Shown one piece after another: positions 1 to 10,220 of a stretch of 64,000 nucleotides of DNA. Both the position numbers and the translations under genes were made by a program. The notes below the pieces were generated by a model. The model had not been told where the DNA came from and made no database searches. It saw nothing but the letters and a program-made list of their open reading frames with translations. Within the stretch, counting starts at the first letter, position 1; the number at the start of each line of letters is the position of its first letter. Where the stretch lies: contig NC_092357.1 of NCBI RefSeq assembly GCF_963676685.1, positions 70,770,971-70,834,970 of the forward strand. The letters are read 5' to 3'. The stretch is from Mytilus edulis (taxonomy: Eukaryota; Mollusca; Bivalvia; Mytilida; Mytilidae).

Positions 1-650
1 AGTCCAAAGGGTCCAAAATTAAACTTAGTCTGATTTCAACAAAAATTGAAATCTTGGGGTTCTTTGATATGCTGAATCCAAAAATGTACTTAGATTTTTT
101 TATTATGGGCCCAGTTTTCAAGTTGGTCCAAATCAGGATCTAAAATTATTATATTAAGTGTTGTGCAATAGCAAGTCTTTTCAATTGCACAGTATTGCGC
201 AATGGCAAGAAATATCTAATTGCACAATATTGTGAAATAGCAATTTTTTTTTTAATTAGAGTTATCTTTCTTTGTCCAGAATAGTAAGCAAGAAATATCT
301 AATTGCAAAATATTGTGCAATAGCAAGATTTTTTTTTTAATTGGAGTTATCTTTCTTTGTCCAGAATCAACTTAAATCTTTGTTATATACAATATACAAT
401 GTATATTCACTTTTTACTACCAACTGATAAATTATAATAAATAACATTCAGTGATAACAAGCAGTTTTTTTTACATCTTAATATTTTATGATGTATTTAA
501 ATGAGTAGCTATTGTTGCAAACTCCATTAGAAATTTTAATTGAGATTAGTTTTGGAATAAGGGAAAGGGGGATGTGATTAAAAAAATTGGGTTCAATTTT
601 TCTCATTTGAAATTTCATAAATAAAAAAGAAAATTTCTTCAAACATTTTT

Positions 651-945
651 ATGCCCCACCTACGATAGTAGAGGGGCATTATGTTTTCTGGTCTGTGCGT
701 CCGTCCGTCCGTCTGTTCGTTCGTCCGTCCGTCTGTCCCGCTTCAGGGTAAAGTTTTTGGTTAAGGTAGTTTTTGATGAAGTTTAAGTCCAATCGACTTC
801 AAACTTAGTACACATGTCCCCTATGATATGATCTTTCTAATTCTAATGCCAAATTAGAGTTTTTACCCCAATTTCACGGTCCACTGAACATGGAAAATGA
901 TAGTGCGAGTGGGGCATTCGTGTACTGAGGACACATTCTTGTTTT
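651..945 (+). repeat. Dispersed MITE-like element (GCCCCAC family), copy 1
   Basis: The element begins ATGCCCCAC and has the inverse GTGGGGCAT at 909-917, a short terminal inverted repeat. It then runs on to 'acacattcttgtt'. A simple run of GTCC/GTCTGTTCG units lies near its left end (700-735). Related copies occur at 6236-6561, 47093-47363 and 51178-51510. No coding capacity; probably a non-autonomous DNA element. Confidence 0.75.
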
Positions 946-1484
946 GAGAGGATTAATATTCAACAGCATAGTGAATTGCTCTAAGAGAAAACAAAAATTT
1001 TAAGTTCATTAGAACACATTCATTCTGTGTCAGAAACCTATGCTGTGTCAACTATTTAATCACAATCCAAATTTAGTGCTGAATCCAGCTTGAATGTTGT
1101 GTCCATACTTGCCCCAACCGTTCAGGGTTCAACCTCTGCGGTCGTATAAAGCTACGCCCTGCGGAGCATCTGGTTGTCATTGTCGTCAGTACAAAAATCT
1201 TCTCCTTTGAACCGACTGGACCAAATGATAAAAACTTGGCCATAATCATCATTTAGGTATCTAGTTTAAAAACTATGTCTGATAGCAATGCCTGGCAACC
1301 ATGATGAAAATTGAAGTTTTTGTTATTATTTTGAAAACCGTTATAAATAGTATTGAAGGGTGTACAGTGACCTATACTTGTTAAATTCCATGTCCTTTGG
1401 TTGCTAGTGGAGAGTTGTCTCATTTGTAAGTCATACCACATAATCTTACTTCTATAAACACTTTAACAATGATACAGATATTTC

Positions 1485-1490
1485 TTTATT
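1485..1490 (-). terminator. Possible TSFM polyadenylation signal
   Basis: AATAAA on the minus strand about 500 bases downstream of the TSFM stop codon at 1989. This hexamer is common by chance in AT-rich DNA, so the call is weak without transcript ends. Confidence 0.25.
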
Positions 1491-1988
1491 TTAATTATAC
1501 AAATGATCAGATGTCTAAAATGACAATGCATAATGATACATGCTATTCCTGTTAATATCTAAATTGCTGGATCTTTGTTGAAACTGGGTAGTTGTCCAAT
1601 ATTTTCTTTGCTGTTTAAATTAAACACTTCCTTTTTTGCTAGAAAATTTGACATTCTAAAAAACTCAAGTAGATTTTGACAACCATGGGCAGACCACTTC
1701 TTCAAACTAAAATTGAACCTTAGAATTAAAAACATTGCATTCAAAAGAAATTTTAATACCATTTCCCAGGTAGAAATTTCCCCACATTGCACCCTCTCTC
1801 ACCATGACAGTTAAAAATTACAAAACCTACTGACTGTAGTGTATTTTTTCATTGTCTACAGCAATGAACATCTTGGCTCTAAACAATATTTTTAACAGTG
1901 AAAATAAACATAATGATGATGAAGACACTTATTCATCTTCTAAATCAGAAGCTTCGATCTAACCAACATTTAGAAATGATAATAAACA

Positions 1989-2485
1989 TTATGAAGATGT
2001 AGACACTTTGTCATCTGCTTCTGATTCTTCAGGAAGTTCTTCACCAACTTCAAATCTAACAAAGTCCATTACTTTCATATTGTTCTCTGTTAAAATTTCA
2101 TACACTTTTGTATCAGGGTCCATTAAATATTCTTGAAATAAGAATCGTGATTCATCTTTTTCTTTTTCTTTCGGTAAATTTTCAATTTCATCATCACTTT
2201 CTCCTTCTCTTGAATCTTGAGCCTCATTTTCATATTTCTCTGCATTCTCTGCGGAGCTGTTGTTTGACACATTTTCATCAGTTTCAATCTCTTCATCTTT
2301 ACTACTCTCTAAAGCTATATCGTCATAGTTACCAATTGTTTTTGGATTCATGCCAACAATATGTTGACCTAGTTGCTGACTTAGACTATGACCTGGGATG
2401 ACCTTTGTACCATTTATTATTTGACTAAATTGAACAACAGCAGCATATTTTCCTAACTGAACATTTTTTATCCACAGTGGTTTAC
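1989..2485 (-). CDS. TSFM: TSFM exon 5 (C-terminal core domain, acidic insert, stop)
   Basis: The acceptor reads ttaag|GT at 2486/2485, and the first two bases complete a Gly codon split from exon 4. It encodes residues 191-355: the end of the EF-Ts core (GKPLWIKNV, GKYAAVVQF, LGQHIVGMNPKTIG), then about 52 residues very rich in Asp, Glu, Ser and Asn, then the conserved tail RFLFQEYLMDPDTKVYE and VMDFVRFEVGEE, and an acidic terminus ending VSTSS. The stop codon is at 1989-1991. The insert keeps frame and is flanked by conserved sequence, so it is part of the protein rather than a retained intron. Confidence 0.93.
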
Positions 2486-5400
2486 CTTAAATAAATAAAA
2501 AATCATTTAATGTCTGATTATATCAGTGTCATAGAGAATATATAGAAAATTGTGGAAATAATTTTTATGAGTTGCTTCCCTTTAAATATATTACTGTAAA
2601 TTCAGAAATTATTGCATTCATTATTGTGATTTTTCAAAAATGGACAAAAATGCAGGTTTAATTAATGTGATTTCAGAAAAATCCACATACAGATATATGT
2701 TTTAGTTATAAAATGTGAGTTCTTATTACTACAATACTCAACTAGTTGCATTATTCACATTTATAAGTTTTTCAATAATTTCTAATTTTACAGTATAATC
2801 ATTTTTTTAAAATGCCAAATGTTTGAAAGGTAAATGAAAAGTTTGGTTTAAATTATACTGACCTTAAGATAGCAAACATTCTCAATTTTTTTAATAATTG
2901 GTATAAAAATATGAAAACATTACCATTTCTCTTACCTACACAAGAGATGTTACAGAATTAATCATAAAAGAAGCATTTTTTAGACCCGTTGGTTTCTGAT
3001 CTTTGGTCGGGTTCTTGTATCTTTGACACATTCCCCATTATCATTCTCAATTTTATAAAGTCCATAAAATAAATTTTAATTCTACTTATAATTATTCTAA
3101 AAGTTCTAAGCAACCGTATTTGATTGCCTCGCATTCATCACTCTTAATCAATTTTGGAACAGTCCTAATTTCCTTTTTTTTTTTTATACCTGTTACATGA
3201 ACTGTAACTAACTAATAAATGTTTTTGTGTTGCAGACATCTGAGGTTCATATTTCTTAATCTTTTATCTGTAAACACATGTACAGTATTGCAATTAGTTG
3301 AAAATATCAATTAATAAAGTTTGAGGGTCTAATCATTTTCTGAACTTTTCTTCATCAGTACCCCAAAAATTTAAAACCAGGAATTATGATACTAAAACTT
3401 AAACAGTGGATTCAATTATTTTCGTGGGTACCAATTTTTCGTGGATTGAGGAAAACTTGCATTATCGTGGATATTTGAGTTTGTGGTTTTGCAAAAGTCT
3501 GCATAAATTCCTATATAAAATTTGTGATTAGTTGAACATTCCCGGTTATTGGTTAACACGAAATCCACGAAAATTCGTATGCAACGAATAATAATGAATC
3601 CACAGTAATCATGGTAATTGTATATTTACCTGCAGGACCATACACATAAGATCCTAATTGTAAATCATTGGTAGCTTTATAAAATAGGGCTCGTCTTAGT
3701 TGCATGTTTTCTCCAATATTTCCTATCTCCATGGCAACCAAGTCTGCTATTGAACTGCTGTTGTCTGTTCCAGATTTAACTCCTCCTACTTCAGACTTCA
3801 TTAGGAGGGACTAAAAGGGAAATTAGATTTCATTAGGAGGGACTAAAAGAGAAATTAGATTTCGTTAAGAGGGACTAAAAGGGAAATTAATTAACATTTG
3901 AGCTGTGTCGGATAGAAATTGACCTTATGCAAGTGCATGTATACATGTACATGTATAAGACTTTCATTGATTTTGGAACAATCAAATATGAAAAAAATCA
4001 CTATTTTTGGTCTTTATTGTAGGGTTCAAATATCATGTATATCAACTCAATTTTCAATGGTAAAAGACTTTGCATTTACTTTTTTCAACCCGAAATAGAT
4101 AAACAGTTGCATTATTATACATTTTTGCATAAGGTTTATTTTTATCTGAAGAGTCTGATTAAATATAAACAAACCGATTCTCTAAATAGCCAGCATTTTT
4201 GAGAAAGTAGTAGTGTATCATCTTACTAAGTCTATCAAAATAATTTTTGCAAAGAATTTTTTTCAGGCCAGTGCTAGAGGGGCCGTCTTAAACTTGCACT
4301 ATGACTTTGAGATGAAGAATAGCAATTAAGGTGGTACCTAACATTACAGGGAGATAACTCTATAAAGTCAGCTAAACGTTTTAATTACATTGTGTTGTAA
4401 AAGGAATATTAAGCTTCTCAATGATCAAAATTGGTGTTTGTCAAACTGCTATATAACCAGTGTAATTTTTCTGACAAAACGGTTGGTTCAAAATTTTTGA
4501 TTTTTTTTATATTTTTGTTAAAGGATCAAAGTAAATACTTTGACAAAATTTTATAAAAATTAAACGAGCCAAATTAATTTCAGTGAAAGTGTTGGGTACC
4601 ACTTTAATGCGCTGTTCCAATGCTTTTTGTGTGATTTTTGCTGTACATGTACTGATATTATGTCAAGGATAAATACCCCATATCAGTTGTTTTTCTGTAA
4701 GATATTTTTTCTTGTAAAATATCTGTTGTCATGCTTAAGATGGATAACGTGAGGGTACCCAAATTGCACCTATTTTGACAGTTGTTTTTTAACCTACGTT
4801 TATATATGCTTCACACAAAAGTTTTCAGTATGTGTTTATTTTGTAGATGTATCATTATTTATTATATGGTTTCACCAATTTAATTTTGAATTCATTTGGA
4901 ATCATAGAAAAATTGGTCTGAACTAACCTCCAAACCATCAATGATTCTGTAATGAGGAGTACCCAAATTGCATCCATGCTTAAAATCGCATCGTCAATAG
5001 CCTGAAAACCGAGCTTTTGTTTAATTTCTTAAAATATTCTGAACAATTGAATATAAGTTCATGATTACTCTTCATTTTTTACAAAATGGATACTTGTAAC
5101 ATATTGTATTTGCTGATATTAAAAAGATGATATTTTGATGACGTCGCATGGCGACGTTTCCGTACATTTTGCTTTTTCAGTAAACAGTCCACCTGTTGAT
5201 AAATACTGTGAACGTTTTGTATATATCTAAATATTTTTACCTATGTTGGAAGACGTGCATAGTATCAAGTCATAAAAATACAAACTGTTTAGTCTCTAGG
5301 AAATCTGGAAAGATTTCCATTGCTATTTTTGCTAAATAGGTGCAATTTGGGTACTCGGTGCAATTTGGGTACCCTCACGTTACAGTTTATCCTGGAAGGT

Positions 5401-8400
5401 ATTATATTTGCCAGTATTTTGGTGTAGAATTGTCATAGCATTGTCAGTTCTTTTTCCACTAACGGTTTGATTATTATTTTGGTATCTCTTGCTTTTCTTT
5501 TATTGACAAATTTATATATCAATGAGTAATGTTTACCACCAGAAAATATCTTCATTTGACATTTTTAAACATCATGATAAAACAATCTGTTGATTTTAAC
5601 CTCTGATTTATACCATGACAATACCTTACCTTTGTATCGTTGATATTTTTACTGTGTTGGTGACAAACTGTTGCTAGGTGGGTTACAAAAGTTTTAAACT
5701 TGTCTGTTCTGGCTACAAAATCAGTTTCACAATTAACCTGAAAATAAAAATAAAAACCATCGAAAGGTTAAATGTTCTCAGATGCATTGGATATTATTAT
5801 TTCTCTCAGTCCCTACTTACTAAGAAAATATGTTAAGAGTTTATAAATGTTATATGTAAATTTGTTAAGACACGTCTCCAATTTGTAAATATTGTAAGGG
5901 CTTTTCCAGAATTAATTGTAGGGGGCATGGGGAGAGGAAGGCACTAAAATTTGATGGGTGGCGGTTATTTATGGCGGTTATTTAAGAAAAGATTGCTCGA
6001 ACATTTAAATGAAATATCCAATTTAAAATGTGTGCATGGAGGGGTTAAATAAAAAGTGAATTCCTCCCCCATACATTTATTTTTGGAACATCCCTAAATT
6101 TATTTAATACAATAAAGTGTTAAAATAAAGAAATGTAACAATGCCTGCTTACCCTAACCTCAAACTTAAACAATTGTTGGTGCTGTCAAAATGATAATAC
6201 TCTCTTATTCAAGATTAACAAACTATATTATTAAACAAGAATGTGTCCCAATTACACAGATACCCAACTCGCACTATCATTTTCTATGTTCTGTGGACCG
6301 TGAAATTGGGGTAAAAACTCTAATTTGGCATTAAAATTAGAAAGATCATAGCATAGGGAACATGTGTACTAAGTTTAAAGTTGATTGGACTTTAACTTCA
6401 TCAAAAACTACCTTGACCAAAAACTTTAACCTGAAGCCGGACGAACGAACAAACAGACGGAGGAACGAACGGACCCACAGACCAGAAAACATAATGCCCC
6501 TCTACTATCGTAGGTGGGGCATAAAAAACATAATGCCCCTCTACAATCGTAGGTGGGGCATAAAAATTAATATATAAATTCAAAAATGATTGTGATGTTT
6601 ATCTGATCTTTGTCATGTTTGTCATTATAAACTCTTTTATCATTAATCAACTAGTTGCAGTATTGTATCTTTAATACTTGAATCTTTTGATTTTTTTTAA
6701 AATAAAGACAAACACAATTTTACTGTGCGTATTGTTTTTTTTTTTGTAATTTATTTTTATTTCATCTGAAAATACACCAAGCATTGTGATACATAATTAT
6801 ATAGTTAATTCATAATACATGTATTGATATTAAATTTTTCAATAACAGTCTAAAATTAAAAAGTTTGTTATGCTAATTGTTCTAAATTTTCTACTCGATC
6901 ATACACATCCTTTTTCACTCTGGATTAGAATATATACCTGAATATGTTGATAAGGTTAATGATGGCATCAGCCTTCTCCTCTAGCCACATGCATCACTGT
7001 CTATACAATGATGTTGAACATGAGAGGTACCAGGAGAGGCCACCAGAGATCATTAACAGATAACATGTTGAACAGAATCACATAATAAATGTCAACCTTA
7101 GTCAAGGGGAGATAATTCAATCAATTCAAATACAATCAAACAAAAACTAGTATATCAATATATATAGCAATATCAATAAACATAGATAGTACTTTTAAGA
7201 TGCACACAAATCACTGTCCAGTTGTGATGTGCATCAACATATTATTAATTGTCCATGAACTATTATAAAGCCTTAAGTAAGTACAAAATAGAAAGATCTC
7301 TCCTCAAAGGTGAACTAAGTTTTTAATTAATTCCCATTTGCTATCAAATTTCTCTCTTGCTTTAGGGGATCTGTAAAAGGAGGTAGATATTTTTTCTATT
7401 CGGTAGGAATTTTTAATCATAGCTATGACACCTGTAAGAGTGGGTAATGAAGTATTAAAGACTCTGACCCAAGAACAATATTTTCCACATTAGGTATTAA
7501 AGTTAAATTATTTTCAACTAGAAGAAGTGCTGCAATTTCTAACCACAAATTTCTAACTAGGGTACATTCCCAGAAAAGGTGACTTATAGTTTCTTTAGTT
7601 TCATTACAGAAACTACACATGTTAGTTTCTTTAACCCATATTTCAGCAATAATGCATTTGTAGCAAGAGTTCTATGTAAAATCTTAAACTTGAACATACT
7701 AAATTTGTTGTTTTTAGTGCAACAAAAGGGTAAACTATAAATGAAATCCCAATTTTCTATATGAGTGCCTAGTTCCTTACACATTTTGTCTTCTTGTTTT
7801 GTAGGACGTTCTGTATACATTGACAAGAATTTTTTATAAAAGAACTGACATGACTTTTTATTGTTTTTTATAAATTCAAATTTATCGTTAGATATGTGCG
7901 TAATTTTCTCTGAAGTAGTGATTAGATTTTTCCAGTCTCTTGGTATCATATGAAGCAAAGAATGGTATTCCAAGAAATTAATATTAAGATTATATTTTTC
8001 GCAGAATTCTTTTAAAGTAAAAAAATTACTGTTTTCATCAAGTAAATCACCTACAAAGAAAACTCCTGATTCAACCCACCTCTGGTAAAAGACAGTTTTA
8101 TTATTAATTTTCAAACTCTTGTTTAGCCATATGGATTGTTTCATGATCCCTTCAGCAGTGCCATTAGTGAGAGTGTTTAGGATATTCCAGTTTAGTAAAA
8201 TATCTTTCCAGAAATTATTAAAATTTGAAGAAATCTTTTGGATACCATCAGGGGTCATCAACCATATTTTGTCTGCTCCTAATCTGTTATATTGATCTAT
8301 TAACAATGTTTTCCATGGGGATATATTACTGTGCGTGTTGTTGTGTGATAGTTTTTTCTACATTGGATAGAGTTAAAGGGGGATGGTTGAGATCTAAAAA

Positions 8401-9772
8401 TTATGTTTTTAACCCCGCCACATTTTTGTTTGTGGTCCAGCTGGAGCACGTCTCCAGGTGCAGGAGTTCCTGCTGGATTGAAGACCCATTGGTGGCCTTC
8501 CACTGTTGTCTGTTGTCTGTTCTTTGGACAGGTTGTTGTCTCTATTTGACACATCCCCCTTTCCCATTCTCAATTTTATATCTACAGAGACAGTGAGCTG
8601 AGGGTGGACATCTTACCTCTACCATAGTCACATGACTTTTATCATAAATTAAACCAACAAGTCCCTGAGCCATTTTCCTGTTCTGTAACTTTGTTGCTTT
8701 TGCCCATCCTTCTTTCTTTGCCTCTTCTTGTAACCATTTCTCTGCCTGTTAAATATCAACATATTCATGTTTATTTATACCAGATTTGTAATAGAGGAAA
8801 AAATATGAAGAAAGGGAATTTTATTTGTTTTACTTGATACTCAGAGTCAGAACCCTTTTCTCTTTTAATGATTTTGACATTCATGACATTTGTCCAAAAC
8901 ATTACTAATACATGTACAATATGATGTATAAACCTCTGACAAACAATGAAATATAAAAGTTTGATCAAAATTTGACAAATTGCAAGAACATAATTACAAT
9001 ATGATTATTATTTACAAACAGTATATATTTTAATAATATAAACTCTCATTTGAATGGCAATGATTTCTAAACTTGGCCTAGACATTCCAGATATAAACCT
9101 CTGGTATAACATAAGTAATTGTTATAAGTTTGATTAACATTTAAAAAGAACAGGATGGACATTAGATGTGTGCAGAGATGCATAGACATGATAGAGGGAT
9201 TGGCACTCCCATTTTTCTCTTTTTTCCCCACAACCTGTGATGCATTCAGAGTACCATTAATCCTGTTAATAATATTAATATTTTATATTACTGTGAATTC
9301 AGAAATTATTGCGAGGTTTTTATTATTGCAAAAAATGCGACAGAGTTGTAAACGCATTAATTTAAACTCGCATTTTGAAATATTTTATATGAATTAAACA
9401 AGATTTTTCTCAAAATCGTTAAAATTAAAATTGCATTTAAGTCTCAAATCACAAAATCGCAGTAATAAATGCACGCAATAATTTCTGAATTTACAGTATA
9501 TACATGATCATGATGATATATGTAAAGTTACACATACATTGTAGCAAGGAAAATCTCAAGTCTGTGTCCACATGTTAAAGACCCAATGTACCATTTAAAT
9601 ACAAACTGGACAAAATTACCTGTTCAACATTATTATCAAACTTCACTAAAGCTTTCTTGCAGTTAATGAAAGCAATTCCTGTCTTTTTCCTTAATTTACT
9701 GAGGGCAGCTTTATCTACTTGTGTACTGTAACATCTCATTAATCCTGTCCATCTGATAGCATGCTTTAACAT
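1989..9772 (-). CDS. TSFM: Elongation factor Ts, mitochondrial (gene span, 5 coding exons)
   Basis: Guanine-nucleotide exchange factor that recycles mitochondrial EF-Tu from its GDP form during organelle translation. Coding exons in transcript order: 9620-9772, 8617-8745, 5630-5737, 3630-3810, 1989-2485. All junctions are GT/AG and all phases agree, giving 355 codons plus stop. Residues 1-18 (MLKHAIRWTGLMRCYSTQ) are a basic, amphipathic mitochondrial presequence with a plausible cleavage site after RCY. The N-terminal helical EF-Tu-binding domain follows, with KLRKKTG and NCKKAL. The family signature NCETDFVAR spans residues 96-104. The core domain ends in MDFVRFEVGE. Residues about 251-302 are a highly acidic insertion, longer than in vertebrate proteins as I recall them. 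Exon 1 is preceded by a partial duplicate of itself, so the transcription start and leader are uncertain. The intact frame argues for a working gene. Confidence 0.95.
2592..2795 (+). repeat. Short TIR element (CTGTAAATTCAG family), copy 1, in TSFM intron 4
   Basis: About 204 bp bounded by TACTGTAAATTCAGAAATT and its inverse (AATTTCTAATTTTACAGTA), the right end carrying a small change. The same ends bound copies at 9289-9498 and 10010-10220. The flanking TA suggests a TA target duplication as in mariner-like MITEs. No coding capacity. Confidence 0.8.
3403..3606 (+). repeat. Short TIR element (ACAGTGGATTCA family) in TSFM intron 4
   Basis: The left end ACAGTGGATTCAATTATTTTCG is mirrored by CGAATAATAATGAATCCACAGT at the right end. 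The interior contains further inverted pieces ('ttcgtggatt', 'cacgaaatccacgaa'). Non-coding and MITE-like. It stops about 25 bp from the exon 4 donor. Confidence 0.75.
3630..3810 (-). CDS. TSFM: TSFM exon 4 (core domain)
   Basis: Phase 0 start at TCC after the acceptor cttttag, ending GCA G|gtaaat. It encodes residues 131-190 plus one base of codon 191, including GENMQLRRALFYK and GSYVYG, both typical of the EF-Ts core. The acceptor and first bases of this exon are copied twice more immediately upstream (to about 3890). Confidence 0.93.
3779..3890 (-). repeat. 32 bp tandem repeat copying the exon 4 splice acceptor three times
   Basis: On the minus strand the unit reads pyrimidine tract, cttttag, then tccctcctaatgaaa, three times in a row. 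The innermost copy is the one whose frame fits exon 4. Unit length is 32 bp, so use of either upstream acceptor would shift the reading frame. Confidence 0.85.
4326..4607 (+). repeat. TTAA-flanked short TIR element (GGTGGTACC family), copy 1
   Basis: The left end is TTAAGGTGGTACCTAAC. The right end is the inverse, GTTGGGTACCACTTTAA. About 280 bp, no ORF. Copies lie at 14072-14353 (opposite orientation) and 41883-42163. The TTAA edge is reminiscent of piggyBac-type target sites. Confidence 0.8.
4745..5382 (+). repeat. 638 bp non-autonomous element with long TIRs, in TSFM intron 3
   Basis: It begins TAACGTGAGGGTACCCAAAT and ends with the inverse ATTTGGGTACCCTCACGTTA. Identity extends over about 24 bp. 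A degenerate internal copy of the end ('gagtacccaaattgca') lies near 4958-4974, and another ('gcaatttgggtactcg') directly inside the right end. The interior has no transposase. Confidence 0.8.
5630..5737 (-). CDS. TSFM: TSFM exon 3 (EF-Ts signature)
   Basis: 36 codons, phase 0 at both ends, between the acceptor tttcag and the donor AAG|gtaagg. It carries VNCETDFVARTDKF, the EF-Ts family signature, completing the VE that ends exon 2. It continues with FVTHLATVCHQHSKN. Confidence 0.96.
6236..6561 (-). repeat. Dispersed MITE-like element (GCCCCAC family), copy 2, end duplicated
   Basis: Reverse-oriented copy running from 'aagaatgtgtccca' to the end 'ggtggggcat' at 6513-6522. The last about 40 bp (ataatgcccctctac..ggtggggcat) are repeated once more, ending at 6561. 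The terminal unit has been tandemly duplicated. Confidence 0.75.
6719..8342 (-). mobile_element. 5'-truncated L1-like non-LTR retrotransposon with target-site duplication
   Basis: Minus-strand insertion in TSFM intron 2. A direct repeat TTACTGTGCGTATTGTT at 6719-6735 recurs at 8326-8342 with one mismatch (a to g) and is read as the target-site duplication. The poly(A) end corresponds to the T run at about 6734-6744. From about 8325 to 7584 the minus strand encodes the C-terminal half of a LINE ORF2 (ISPWKTLLIDQ, QRWVESGVFFVGDLL, FKILHRTLATNALL). This continues, after a frameshift near 7620-7640, into 7620-7423 with the zinc-binding motif CSFCNETKETISHLFWEC typical of L1/Tx1-like ORF2 ends. 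The reverse transcriptase catalytic domain and endonuclease are missing. A dead fragment. Confidence 0.85.
8386..8590 (-). repeat. Dispersed repeat (GGGAATGTGTCAAAG family), short copy
   Basis: Minus-strand copy of a family whose recognisable parts are 'attgagaatgg', 'gacaacaacc', 'ggtcttcaat' and 'ttcagctgg'. It is diverged from the near-identical long copies at 51810-52150 and 58336-58672. It abuts the right flank of the LINE target duplication, so it predates or neighbours that insertion. Confidence 0.65.
8617..8745 (-). CDS. TSFM: TSFM exon 2 (N-terminal domain)
   Basis: 43 codons, phase 0 at both ends; acceptor aacag, donor GAG|gtaaga. It encodes AEKWLQEEAKKEGWAKATKL and KMAQGLVGLIYD, the conserved segment between the first helices and the NCETDF signature of EF-Ts. 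Confidence 0.95.
9289..9498 (+). repeat. Short TIR element (CTGTAAATTCAG family), copy 2, in TSFM intron 1
   Basis: Bounded by TACTGTGAATTCAGAAATTAT and the inverse ATAATTTCTGAATTTACAGTA. The interior has paired segments around 'attgca' and 'tcgca', so the whole element can fold on itself. Confidence 0.85.
9620..9772 (-). CDS. TSFM: TSFM exon 1 (presequence and first domain)
   Basis: 51 codons from ATG at 9772-9770 to the donor CAG|gtaatt. The start was chosen because it gives a compact basic presequence (MLKHAIRWTGLMRCYSTQ) ahead of VDKAALSKLRKKTGIAFINC. An in-frame ATG further upstream (9844) exists only because of the local 92 bp duplication and would add sequence that spoils the targeting peptide. 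Confidence 0.88.
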
Positions 9773-9885
9773 TCTGTAACTATAAATATAAAGTATTAAA
9801 GCTTTATCAACCTGAGTACTATAAATCTCATTAATCCTGTCCATCTGATAGCATGCTTCAACATTCTGTAACTATATAAATATAA
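9773..9885 (-). repeat. 92 bp tandem duplicate of TSFM exon 1 start
   Basis: A second copy of the start region lies 92 bp upstream of the genuine start. Its ATG at 9864-9862 encodes the same 13 residues (MLKHAIRWTGLMR), then a frame change leads to a stop at 9796-9798. This leaves a 22-codon open frame. If transcribed in the leader it would act as an upstream ORF. Each copy is preceded by the same tatttatag-like acceptor. Confidence 0.85.
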
Positions 9886-10009
9886 AGACTTTCTCAACAT
9901 GTGCATGATGTGTCACATCTTATTAATTCACTCCACCTATAGCTATTCACAGCATTCTTACTGGTGTTTCACAAAGTAAAGAATAAGCCTAATTCTCATA
10001 TACCATGTA

Positions 10010-10220
10010 TACTGTAAATTCAGAAATTATTGTGATGTTTTTATTATTGCAAAAAATGGGACAGCATTATCATCGCAATAATTAAAACTTGCATTTTGAT
10101 TTTTTTTTCTTTGAATCAATTAGGATTTTTCTAAATATCACAAAAATAAAAATCTTATTTTAGTCTAAAAGGACAAAATCTCAATAATAATTGCCCGCAA
10201 TAATTTCTGAATTTACAGTA
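10010..10220 (+). repeat. Short TIR element (CTGTAAATTCAG family), copy 3
   Basis: Begins TACTGTAAATTCAGAAATTAT and ends ATAATTTCTGAATTTACAGTA, a perfect inverted pair of about 21 bp. It lies a few hundred bases upstream of TSFM exon 1. Confidence 0.85.

Larger units (their letters stand above)
1..1988. other. 3' flank of TSFM, repeat-bearing, no gene
   Basis: No coding exon is recognisable here. The stretch holds direct repeats near 170-360 (a segment around 'gcaatagcaag' seen about three times), one dispersed element at 651-945, and the presumed 3' untranslated region of TSFM. On the minus strand an AATAAA hexamer reads at 1485-1490, a possible polyadenylation signal about 500 bases after the stop codon. 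Bases 1895-1960 resemble the last coding bases of TSFM at about 1970-2030 in degenerate form, so the gene end has been partly duplicated downstream. Confidence 0.5.

Noticed and set aside
2108..2401. 97-codon plus-strand frame
   Set aside because: Mirror image of the acidic TSFM exon 5.
7423..8306. 240- and 65-codon frames as a host gene
   Set aside because: Motifs are those of a LINE ORF2 end, there is a frameshift between them, and target duplications bracket the region.
1989..9772. EF-Ts as bacterial contamination
   Set aside because: It is split by five-exon GT/AG structure, has a mitochondrial presequence, and shares repeats with the rest of the window.
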